From assembly GCA_016213265.1 (NCBI GenBank), contig JACRBA010000145.1, positions 1 to 39,521 of the forward strand: DNA of 39,521 bases. The letters are read 5' to 3'. Of the stretch, positions 9,031 to 18,060 are shown in pieces. Source of the DNA: Burkholderiales bacterium. GTDB lineage: Bacteria; Pseudomonadota; Gammaproteobacteria; Burkholderiales; Burkholderiaceae_C. Position 1 is the first letter of the stretch. Every line of letters begins with the position of its first letter. Under the pieces are notes generated by a model, which saw nothing but the letters and a program-made list of their open reading frames with translations, was not told the DNA's origin and made no database searches. The translations under genes and the position numbers were made by a program.

Positions 9031-9681
9031 ATGGCGGTGGACGCCAACCGCCTGCTCGCCCACCGCGCGGCGAAGCCCGTGGTGTGGCTGGCGCTGGCCG
9101 GCCCGCTGGCCTGGCTGGTGGCCCGTGCGATGGCCGACGCGCTGGGCGCGAACCCGGCCGAGGCGCTGGTGCGCGGCCTCGGCGACTTGACGCTGCGGCT
9201 GCTGCTGCTGACCCTGGCCGTGACACCACTGCGGCAGTGGACCGGCTGGCACCAGCTGCTGCGCCACCGGCGCGCCCTGGGCGTGGCCACCTTCGCCTAC
9301 GCCACGCTGCACTGGGCCGCCTATGCCTGGTTCGACCAGGGCTGGGCCTGGGACGCCATCGTGGCCGACGTGGCCAAGCGGCCTTTCATCCTGGTGGGCA
9401 CGCTGGCCTGGCTGCTGCTGCTGCCGCTGGCGGCGACCTCGTTCAATGGCGCCATACGCGCCCTGGGCGGCCGGCGCTGGCAGGCCCTGCACCGCGCGGT
9501 GTACGCCATCGGCGGCCTGGCGATCCTGCACTTCTTCTGGATGCGCTCGGGCAAGCGGCTGTATGGCGAGGTGGCGGTGTACGCCGCCGTCCTGGCCCTG
9601 CTGCTGGGCTGGCGGCTGTGGCAGCGGCAGCGACGGCAACGCGCCGCGGCGGCCAGCCCGGCGCGCGGCGTGGGACACTGA
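9031..9681 (+). CDS. msrQ: MsrQ (YedZ), heme-binding membrane subunit for MsrP
   Basis: This encodes 216 residues. The start at 9031 follows the msrP stop by three bases. It has about six hydrophobic segments, with conserved histidines in GWHQLLRHRRALGV, TLHWAAYAW, RWQALHRAVYAIGGLAILHF that fit the b-type heme ligands of the ferric-reductase-like family. The basic, Arg-rich C-terminus lies after the last helix. MsrQ takes electrons from the quinone pool or flavin reductase and passes them to MsrP. Its place next to msrP is the standard arrangement. Confidence 0.94.
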   Translation: MAVDANRLLAHRAAKPVVWLALAGPLAWLVARAMADALGANPAEALVRGLGDLTLRLLLLTLAVTPLRQWTGWHQLLRHRRALGVATFAYATLHWAAYAWFDQGWAWDAIVADVAKRPFILVGTLAWLLLLPLAATSFNGAIRALGGRRWQALHRAVYAIGGLAILHFFWMRSGKRLYGEVAVYAAVLALLLGWRLWQRQRRQRAAAASPARGVGH

Positions 9682-9688
9682 ACGGGCC

Positions 9689-10684
9689 ATGTCCGCCCAC
9701 CACGACCACGACCACGACCACCACCACGATCGCGCACACGCCCACGATCACGCTCACGACCCCGGCCACCACCATGGCCACGGGCACGGCCACGCCCACG
9801 GCGACCCGGCCCGCGCCGGCCGGGCCTTCGCGCTGGCGATCGGCCTGAACCTGGCGTTCGTGGCGGTGGAGTTCGCGGCCGGCGTCTGGGCCAACTCCAC
9901 GGCCCTGCTGGCGGACGCAGGCCACAACCTGTCCGACGTGCTGGGGCTGGCCCTGGCCTGGCTGGCGGCCCGGCTGGGCCAGCGGGCAGCCAGCGGGCGC
10001 TACACCTTCGGCCTGGGCGGCAGCTCCATCCTCGCCGCGCTGGCCAACGGCACGCTGCTGCTGGTGGCCTGCGGCGGCATCGGCTGGGAGGCGCTGCGCC
10101 GCTTCGGCGCACCGCCGGCCGTGGCCAGCGACATGGTCATCGCCGTGGCCGCCATCGGCCTGGTGATCAACGGCCTGTCGGCCTGGCTGTTCGCCAAGGA
10201 CAGCGCGCACGACATCAACGTGCGCGGCGCCTTCCTGCACCTGCTGGCGGACGCGGGCGTGTCCCTCGCGGTGGTGGTCGGTGGCCTGGTCATGCGCCAG
10301 ACCGGCTGGTTCGTGGTGGACCCGCTGCTGAGCCTGGTGATCGTGGCCGTGATCCTCTGGGGCACCTGGGGGCTGCTGCGCGAATCGCTGGAGCTCGCCC
10401 TGTCCGCGGTGCCGCGCCATGTGGACCTGGACCAGGTGCGCGCCTACCTCGCCGCCCAGCCGGGGGTACAGGAAGTGCACGACCTGCACATCTGGGCCAT
10501 CTCCACCACCGAGACCGCGCTCACGGCCCACGTGGTGGTGCCCGAGGGTGCACCGGACGACGCGATGGTGGACGCGTGGGCGGCGGCCCTGCGCGAGCGC
10601 TTCGCCATCCACCACGCCACGTTGCAGGTGGAGCGCGGCAGCACCCACCACGCCTGCCACCTGGCCGCGGGCGCGCACGGCTGA
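9689..10684 (+). CDS. Cation diffusion facilitator (CzcD/ZitB-like metal exporter) with His-rich N-terminus
   Basis: This encodes 331 residues. The first 38 or so are extremely rich in His and Asp (HHDHDHDHHH, HGHGHGHAHG), a likely cytoplasmic metal-binding leader. Six membrane segments follow. Family metal-site motifs are visible in helix 2 (LLADAGHNLSD) and helix 5 (HLLADAGVSL). The C-terminal cytoplasmic domain carries VQEVHDLHIWAISTTETALTAHV and ends with His residues. The family exports Zn(II), and in some members Co or Cd, by proton antiport across the inner membrane. The start is seven bases after msrQ, so it may be cotranscribed with msrPQ. The metal specificity is not decided by sequence alone. 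Confidence 0.93.
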   Translation: MSAHHDHDHDHHHDRAHAHDHAHDPGHHHGHGHGHAHGDPARAGRAFALAIGLNLAFVAVEFAAGVWANSTALLADAGHNLSDVLGLALAWLAARLGQRAASGRYTFGLGGSSILAALANGTLLLVACGGIGWEALRRFGAPPAVASDMVIAVAAIGLVINGLSAWLFAKDSAHDINVRGAFLHLLADAGVSLAVVVGGLVMRQTGWFVVDPLLSLVIVAVILWGTWGLLRESLELALSAVPRHVDLDQVRAYLAAQPGVQEVHDLHIWAISTTETALTAHVVVPEGAPDDAMVDAWAAALRERFAIHHATLQVERGSTHHACHLAAGAHG

Positions 10685-10692
10685 GCCCGCCC

Positions 10693-10739
10693 GCCGTCGG
10701 CGGGCCCCGGAAAGCCCTCGCCGTCGGCAGGCCCCGGAA
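10693..10739. repeat. Short direct repeat between the cation exporter and the acyl-CoA dehydrogenase gene
   Basis: Two copies of a 20-base unit (10693-10712 and 10720-10739), GCCGTCGGCGGGCCCCGGAA, differ at one base. They lie in the 81-bp gap between convergent genes, and the first copy lies within a GCCCGCC...GGCGGGC stem. This may be a small intergenic repeat or a weak terminator; no T-tract is seen. Confidence 0.45.
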
Positions 10740-10765
10740 TGCCCCGCCGCGGGCGGGTGTTGCGC

Positions 10766-11920
<1,155 letters not shown>

Positions 11921-11937
11921 GCGTGGCTCCTGCCGGA

Positions 11938-12815
<878 letters not shown>

Positions 12816-12819
<4 letters not shown>

Positions 12820-13337
12820 GCGGTCTCCGGAGGGGTGGGCTGGGCGAGGTGCAGGCGCAGGCGCCCCAGCAGCTCGTGCAGCAGGTGCTTGTCGGTGGCG
12901 CCCAGGCCGGCGAAGAGCTCCACCACCCAGGCCTCGTGCGCCTGCGCCACGCGCTCGAAGGCGCGGCGGCCCGCGGGCGTGAGCGCGACGCGGAACGAGC
13001 GCCGGTCCTCGGCGTCGGTCTCGCGCCGCACCAGGCCCTCGGCCGAGAGGTCGTCGGTGAGCGCGGTGACGTTGCCGCCGGTGACCATGAGGTAGCGCGA
13101 CAGCGCGCTCATGCGCAGGCCGTCCGGGTGGCGGTGCAGCTGGGCCAGGTAGTCGAAGCGCGCCAGCGTCATGCCGAACTCACGCCGCAGGCGGCGGCGG
13201 ATCTCGGTCTCGATCTGGGTGCTGCAGGCCAGCAGGCGCAGCCAGACCTTCAGCGCCTGGTGGTCGGCGTCGGCCACGCGCGCCTCCAGGCCGATCTGGT
13301 GGTCGTCGAGCACCGCGGGGGTCACGGTCTTCTTCAC
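12816..13337 (-). CDS. MarR-family transcriptional regulator
   Basis: This encodes 173 residues. The GTG start at 13337 is chosen because it overlaps the upstream SDR stop (GTGA), sits behind GGGGAG and starts the conserved protein. The winged-helix core is seen in [51 protein letters not shown] (recognition helix) and the wing [20 protein letters not shown]. MarR proteins bind palindromes as dimers and release them on binding a ligand, often an aromatic acid or its CoA ester. Its location within the catabolic operon suggests that it represses that operon; candidate operators lie at 16498-16518. That target is inferred. Confidence 0.92.
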
Positions 13338-14098
13338 ATCGTCTCCCCGCCGCACAGGGCGATGGCCTGGCCGTTCACCGCGCCGGCCGCCGGCGAGCAC
13401 AGCCACGCCACGGCCGCGGCCACCTCGTCGGGCTGCACCAGCCGGCCCTGCGGGTTGGCCTGGGTGAAGTGCGCCCGGGCCTCGTCTGCCGAGCGGCCGG
13501 TGCGCTCTGCGATGCGGGCCACGCTGTCGCGCACGATGTCGGTGTCGGTGTAGCCGGGGCACACGGCGTTCACCGTGGGGCCCTCGGCCGCCAGCTCCAG
13601 CGCCAGGCTGCGCGTGAGGCCCAGCAGGCCGTGCTTGGCCGCGGTGTAGGCCGAGACATAGGCGTAGCCCTTGAGCGCCGCGGTGCTGGCCACGTTGACA
13701 ATGCGCCCGCGCGGGCCCGCCGCCCGCACGTCGGCCAGCACGGCCTGGCAGCACAGGAAGGGGCCGGTGAGGTTCACGTCCATCATGCGCTGCCACAGCG
13801 CGGGCGAGGTGCGGCCGAAGGGCGCGGTCTCCACCGCGCCGGCGTTGTTGACCAGGGCCACCACCGGGCCGTGGGCGGCGCGCGCCGCCGCCACCGCGTC
13901 GGCCACCGAATCGGCCCGGGTGAGCTCCATGGCCACGGCCGTGCCGCCCAGTTCGGCGGCGAGCGCCGTGGGGGGCTGGCGGCCGGTGAGCGTGAGGGCC
14001 CAGCCGTCAGCCGCCAGGCGGCGGGCGATGGCTGCGCCGATGCCGCGGCTGGCGCCGGTGACCAGCGCGTGCGGGCGAATGGAGGCGGCTGCGCTCAC
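13334..14098 (-). CDS. Short-chain dehydrogenase/reductase (3-hydroxyacyl-CoA dehydrogenase-like)
   Basis: This encodes 254 residues. NAD(P) binding is indicated by [17 protein letters not shown], then NNAG ([13 protein letters not shown]). The catalytic set is Ser in [12 protein letters not shown] and YxxxK in [10 protein letters not shown], and the protein ends in the usual [11 protein letters not shown]. The GTG start overlaps the preceding stop (GTGA), so it is translationally coupled to the monooxygenase gene. The two stop/start overlaps at both ends of this gene make an uninterrupted unit with marR. In related aerobic 2-aminobenzoate clusters such an enzyme oxidises the hydroxyacyl-CoA intermediate; the actual substrate here is inferred. 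Confidence 0.9.
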   Translation of the reverse strand: MSAAASIRPHALVTGASRGIGAAIARRLAADGWALTLTGRQPPTALAAELGGTAVAMELTRADSVADAVAAARAAHGPVVALVNNAGAVETAPFGRTSPALWQRMMDVNLTGPFLCCQAVLADVRAAGPRGRIVNVASTAALKGYAYVSAYTAAKHGLLGLTRSLALELAAEGPTVNAVCPGYTDTDIVRDSVARIAERTGRSADEARAHFTQANPQGRLVQPDEVAAAVAWLCSPAAGAVNGQAIALCGGETM

Positions 14099-16446
14099 CC
14101 CTGGCCACCCTGCCCCGCGGTGGCGGCCCGCTGCATCAGCGATTCCAGCTGCGGCTTGCCCGAGCGGTAGGGCGCCGGCCACTCGATGGCGGTGTAGCCG
14201 ATGCGCGCCGCCTCGGTGAGCGTCCAGGCCGGGTTGGCCAGGTGCGGGCGGGCGACGGCGCACAGGTCGGCGCGGCCGGCCGCGATGATGCTGTTGACGT
14301 GGTCGGCCTCGCTGATGGCGCCCACCGCCAGGGTGGCAATGCCGGCCTCGTTGCGCACGCGGTCGGCGAACGGCGTCTGGTACATGCGGCCATAGGTGGG
14401 CTTCTGCTCGGGGCTCACCTGGCCGGACGAGCAGTCGATCATGTCGGCGCCGGCCTCGCGGAAGGCGCGCGCCATCTCCACCGCATCGGCCGGCGTGGTG
14501 CCGCCAGGCACCCAGTCGTGCGCGGAGATGCGTACCGACATGGGCTTGTGCGCCGGCCAGGCCGCGCGCATGGCGGCGAACACCTCCAGCGGGTAGCGCA
14601 GGCGGTTCGCCAGCGCACCGCCATACTCGTCCGCCCGCTGGTTGGTGAGCGGCGAGAGAAAGGCCGACAGCAGGTAGCCGTGCGCGCAGTGCAGCTCCAG
14701 CCAGTCGAAGCCCGCCTCGTCGGCGCGCCGGGTGGCGGCCACGAACTCGTCGCGCACACGGTCCATGTCGGCGCGCGTCATGGCGCGTGGCACGGCGGTG
14801 ACGCCCGGCTCGTAGGCCAGCGCCGACGCGGACAGCAAGGGCCAGTTCCCCTCGGTCAGCGGCCGGTCGGCGCCCTCGCCTTCCCAGGGCCGCTGGGTGG
14901 AGCCCTTGGGGCCGGCGTGGCCGAGCTGCAGCGCGATCTTCGCGTCGCTGTGGCCATGCACGAAATCGACGATGCGGCGCCAGGCGTCGCGCTGGGTGTC
15001 GTTCCACAGGCCGGGGCAGCCGGGCGTGATGCGCGCGTCCGGGCTGGGGCAGGTCATCTCGGCGATCACCAGCCCCGCGCCGCCCAGCGCGCGGGCGCCC
15101 AGGTGCACCAGGTGGTAGTCGCCCGGCACGCCGTCCACCGCGCTGTACTGCGCCATGGGGGAGACGACCACGCGGTTCTTCAGGCGCAGCCCGCGCACGG
15201 ACCAGGGGGTGAACATGGGCGGCGCCACGCGGGCCGACGCAGCGGCCTCGGCCTGGCCGCTGCGCTGCGCGAACCAGCGTTCATAGCCCTCGAGCCAGGC
15301 CTTGTCGCGCAGGCGCAGGTTCTCGTGGCTGATGCGCTGGCTGCGCGTGAGCAGCGAGTACATGAACTGCTCCGGCTCGAGCGCATCGCAGTAGCGCTCG
15401 CCGCACACCTCGAACCATTCCATGGCGTTCCAGGCCGCGTTCTGCAGGCGCAGCACGTCCACCCGGCGCTCGGCCTGGTAGCGGGCCAGCACGTCGCCGA
15501 TCATCGCGGCATCGGCCTGCACCGGGTTGCCGTGGTCGCGGAACTGGCGCGTCAGCTCGATCGCGTCCTCCAGCGCCAGCTTGGTGCCCGAGCCGATGGC
15601 GAAGTGCGCGGTGTGCACCGCGTCGCCCATCAGCACCACGTGGCTGCGCCCGTTGAACAGCGACCACTGCGCGCAGCGCACCTGCTGGAAGTTCAGCCAG
15701 GCCGAGCCGCGCAGGTGGCGCGCGTTGGTCATAAGCCGCTCGCCCTGCAGGTTGGCGGCGAACAGCCGCTCGCAGAAGGCCACCGAGTCCTCCGGCGAGG
15801 CGCGGTCCAGACCGTGGGCCAGCCAGACCGACTCGGGGCACTCGACGATGAACGTGGAAGTGGTCTCGTCGAACTTGTAGATGTGCGCCTGGAACCAGCC
15901 GTGCTCGGTCTTCTCGAACAAGAAGGTGAAGGCGTCGTACTGACGCTTCGTGCCCAGCCAGATGTAGCGGTTCGGCCGCGTGACGATCTCGGGCTGGAAC
16001 ACGGCCTCGTGGCGGGCGCGCACGCGGGAATGGATGCCGTCGCTGGCGATGATCAGGTCGGCGTCGGGGTAGTCGGCGTCGGACTCGGCCTCCGTCTCGA
16101 ACACCAGCTTCACCCCCAGCGCCTCGCAACGCGCCTGCAGGATGTTGAGCAGGCGCTTGCGGCCGATGCCCACGAAGCCGTGGCCGCCCGAGCGGATGAC
16201 CCGGCCGTGGATGTGCAGCTCGATGTCGTCCCAGTGGTTGAAGGCCTCGGCGATCTGCCCGGCGGTGACCGGGTCCCACTGCTGCATGTGCGCCATGGTG
16301 GCGTCGGAGAACACCACGCCCCAGCCGAAGGTGTCGTACGGGCGATTGCGCTCGACGACCGTGATCTCGTGGGCCGGCTGCTGCTGCTTCATCAGCAGCG
16401 CGAAGTACAGGCCGGCGGGGCCGCCGCCGATGCAGACGATGTTCAT
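14095..16446 (-). CDS. Bifunctional flavin monooxygenase/reductase like 2-aminobenzoyl-CoA (or salicylyl-CoA) hydroxylase
   Basis: This encodes 783 residues from the ATG at 16446; a GTG at 16455 is possible. Residues 1 to about 375 are a class A flavoprotein monooxygenase: FAD motif [28 protein letters not shown] and [18 protein letters not shown]. Residues from about 395 to the end are an old-yellow-enzyme type NADH:flavin oxidoreductase: [50 protein letters not shown]. This fusion is the hallmark of Azoarcus-type 2-aminobenzoyl-CoA monooxygenase/reductase and of salicylyl-CoA 5-hydroxylase, which attack aromatic CoA thioesters aerobically without ring-cleaving dioxygenases. It heads a five-gene operon. 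No CoA ligase is visible in the window, so the starting acid must be activated by an enzyme encoded elsewhere. The substrate cannot be settled from sequence alone. Confidence 0.9.
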   Translation of the reverse strand: MNIVCIGGGPAGLYFALLMKQQQPAHEITVVERNRPYDTFGWGVVFSDATMAHMQQWDPVTAGQIAEAFNHWDDIELHIHGRVIRSGGHGFVGIGRKRLLNILQARCEALGVKLVFETEAESDADYPDADLIIASDGIHSRVRARHEAVFQPEIVTRPNRYIWLGTKRQYDAFTFLFEKTEHGWFQAHIYKFDETTSTFIVECPESVWLAHGLDRASPEDSVAFCERLFAANLQGERLMTNARHLRGSAWLNFQQVRCAQWSLFNGRSHVVLMGDAVHTAHFAIGSGTKLALEDAIELTRQFRDHGNPVQADAAMIGDVLARYQAERRVDVLRLQNAAWNAMEWFEVCGERYCDALEPEQFMYSLLTRSQRISHENLRLRDKAWLEGYERWFAQRSGQAEAAASARVAPPMFTPWSVRGLRLKNRVVVSPMAQYSAVDGVPGDYHLVHLGARALGGAGLVIAEMTCPSPDARITPGCPGLWNDTQRDAWRRIVDFVHGHSDAKIALQLGHAGPKGSTQRPWEGEGADRPLTEGNWPLLSASALAYEPGVTAVPRAMTRADMDRVRDEFVAATRRADEAGFDWLELHCAHGYLLSAFLSPLTNQRADEYGGALANRLRYPLEVFAAMRAAWPAHKPMSVRISAHDWVPGGTTPADAVEMARAFREAGADMIDCSSGQVSPEQKPTYGRMYQTPFADRVRNEAGIATLAVGAISEADHVNSIIAAGRADLCAVARPHLANPAWTLTEAARIGYTAIEWPAPYRSGKPQLESLMQRAATAGQGGQG

Positions 16447-16497
16447 GACAGCCACCGCGAAGGAGAGGCCGGCGCCTGAGCCGGCGGGGTGGCAATT

Positions 16498-16518
16498 ACT
16501 TTAAGTGTGAAGCTTTCA
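16498..16518. promoter_or_regulatory. Candidate MarR operators within the promoter
   Basis: Two inverted repeats fill the spacer and -10 region: ACTTTAAGT (16498-16506, perfect around a central base) and TGAA-GCT-TTCA (16508-16518). MarR dimers bind such short palindromes, and the regulator is encoded in the same operon, so autorepression by blocking RNA polymerase is plausible. The binding itself is inferred. Confidence 0.45.
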
Positions 16519-16526
16519 GGTGTCAA
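16498..16526 (-). promoter_or_regulatory. Promoter of the aromatic-CoA operon
   Basis: On the minus strand a perfect -35 TTGACA (16521-16526) and a -10 TAAAGT (16498-16503) are 17 bases apart. This is the best sigma-70 match in the window, in a conspicuously AT-rich patch. The start point would be near 16491, giving a leader of about 45 bases before the monooxygenase ATG. Confidence 0.7.
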
Positions 16527-17149
16527 CCAATTGGCTGCTGCAGGCGCCGCCACTGCCGTTCCAGCACGGGGATGGTGAAGGCATAGCACAGCACCACCAA
16601 GGCCGGAATGACGACGAAGCGATGGTCCGGGAAAGCGTAGTGCCCGGCCACCAGCAGCAGCGTGCGCCCGATGGCATGGGCCGCGCCGATCCAGTGCTGC
16701 ACGATCCAGGAAAACGGCAGCCACATCAGGCCGGCCAGCACCCCCACGCCCAGCGGCAGCGCCGTCGGCTCCTTCAGCGCGAAGGGGATCGCCACCGCGT
16801 ACACCAGCACCGCCTGCGCCACGCCGGTGAAGAACAGCCGGTCGAATGCGTTGCGCGGCCGGGTTTTGTCGAGAAACCGCTCCCCGGTGAGGTAGGACAG
16901 CGCGATGCCGAGGTAGGCGATGGCGCCCGTGGCCGCATACAGCAGCATGCTGGCCCAGTAGGTGGACAGGGTGGCACCGCCGATGCCCACGACGATCCAC
17001 GCAATCGTGCCGGCCAGCGGCATGGCGAGGAAGCGGCGCGAGGCGAAGGCGGCGCGCTGGGCGTCAAGCGAGAGGGGCCCACTGCTGGCGAGGGAAGCGC
17101 CCCCGTTCGCGGCATCGGTCGGTGTGTGCATCCAGACGGTAGCGGTCAT
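16523..17149 (-). CDS. Multi-pass membrane protein of unknown function, possibly DUF7010-like
   Basis: This encodes 208 residues. The start at 17149 has TGGAGG about nine bases upstream. A short hydrophilic N-terminus leads to RRFLAMPLAGTIAWIVVGIGG and about six hydrophobic segments, with a cytoplasmic-looking loop GERFLDKTRPRNAFDRLFF and a conserved-looking LMWLPFSWIVQHWIGAAHA. I believe it resembles a family of small uncharacterised integral membrane proteins (DUF7010), but cannot verify this. The 3' end reaches the -35 region of the operon promoter at 16521-16526. No neighbour suggests a role. Confidence 0.65.
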   Translation of the reverse strand: MTATVWMHTPTDAANGGASLASSGPLSLDAQRAAFASRRFLAMPLAGTIAWIVVGIGGATLSTYWASMLLYAATGAIAYLGIALSYLTGERFLDKTRPRNAFDRLFFTGVAQAVLVYAVAIPFALKEPTALPLGVGVLAGLMWLPFSWIVQHWIGAAHAIGRTLLLVAGHYAFPDHRFVVIPALVVLCYAFTIPVLERQWRRLQQPIG

Positions 17150-17313
17150 CAGCGGGTTCCTCCAGGCAGTGGCTCGCGAGGGAGCGGTGACCGCAATGTA
17201 GGAACCGCATCGACGAGGTCACGGATGCATGAGACGAATCGACAGCCAGCGCGATGGTTGGAGCGCCATGGCGACGTCCCGCGCACGGGGACGGCGATCT
17301 GGCGGTCGGGCTG
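17150..17313. other. Non-coding gap between the membrane protein gene and the immunity candidate
   Basis: This 164-bp stretch lies between the start of the 16523-17149 gene and the stop of the next gene upstream on the minus strand. It must hold the promoter of the membrane protein gene if that gene is separately transcribed. I see a ribosome binding site for that gene, but no clear promoter, terminator or repeat. Confidence 0.5.
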
Positions 17314-18060
17314 TCACGGCCTGGATGAGGAGGCGCCGCTCGCGGCTACAGCGGCCGATGCCGGCGTGGCAGGAGGATCGGGCAGGAATTCAACGCTGCG
17401 CAGAATCTGCAACACGTAGTCTGTCAGGTCACCCTTCGGGCCTTCAGCCACATACCCCACGTCTCCCCGCCCGCAAAGGGCCACGTCGGCATAGAACAGG
17501 CAGTAGTCGAGATAGCGGATGCGCGACTTCTCATCCCCGATGACGTCTTCTTCCGTGAAGGCAAAGCCCTGGGCGTTGACGCTCTTGAGCGCGTAGGCGC
17601 GCAATGCATCGCGCCGGAGTTTCCTGTATGCGAGATCCACACCTTCCTGCCCGCCAGCAGAAGCCGCCCAGTTCAGCCTTCTCTCAATGTCAGGGACCCA
17701 TTCCTGGCTCACAGAATCGAAGCTCACAGGAAATTCGCGCAACCATACGACGGCGGCGGCTCGATAGCACGTTGATTGGAGTCGAAACTTCCCCTGGAAG
17801 TAGAAGTCCCGATCCTTCAGGTATCCAAAGTACTTGTCGGTGTATCTGATCCTGCACGCCACCGTGTTCGGCTCGCCCGTCGACGCATACCCCTTGAACT
17901 GATGCTCACGCACTCGGAGTACCGGCTTCACTCCTTTGTCGCGCAGCGTCGATGGTGGCAAGTCCGGCGCTGGAGTGGCCGCTCCACCCGCCGCAACACC
18001 GACGCCGTGCGCAAGCGCCATCAGCAGCACGACCCGAACGAATTTCATGGCAGCCATCAT
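17314..18060 (-). CDS. Secreted protein of unknown function, candidate immunity protein for the adjacent T6SS effector
   Basis: This encodes 248 residues. The start at 18060 is supported by an ATGA overlap with the effector stop. The N-terminus is a Sec signal peptide (MKFVRVVLLMALAHGVGVAAGG). The mature part holds DKYFGYLKDRDFYFQGKFRL, TCYRAAAVVWLREFPVSF, SQEWVPDIERRLNWAASAGG, FTEEDVIGDEKSRIRYLDYC and YVLQILRSVEF, with several Cys, and ends in an Ala/Ser/Pro-rich tail. I recognise no enzymatic motif. Immunity proteins against cell-wall effectors must be periplasmic and are normally encoded directly after the effector; both apply. Base composition is visibly less GC-rich than in housekeeping neighbours. 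The immunity role is inferred from position and export signal. Confidence 0.7.
   Translation of the reverse strand: MMAAMKFVRVVLLMALAHGVGVAAGGAATPAPDLPPSTLRDKGVKPVLRVREHQFKGYASTGEPNTVACRIRYTDKYFGYLKDRDFYFQGKFRLQSTCYRAAAVVWLREFPVSFDSVSQEWVPDIERRLNWAASAGGQEGVDLAYRKLRRDALRAYALKSVNAQGFAFTEEDVIGDEKSRIRYLDYCLFYADVALCGRGDVGYVAEGPKGDLTDYVLQILRSVEFLPDPPATPASAAVAASGASSSRP

Noticed and set aside
14242..16479. A 745-codon plus-strand open frame opposite the monooxygenase/reductase gene
   Set aside because: It is an antisense shadow with no recognisable domain or ribosome binding site; the minus strand is the clear coding strand.
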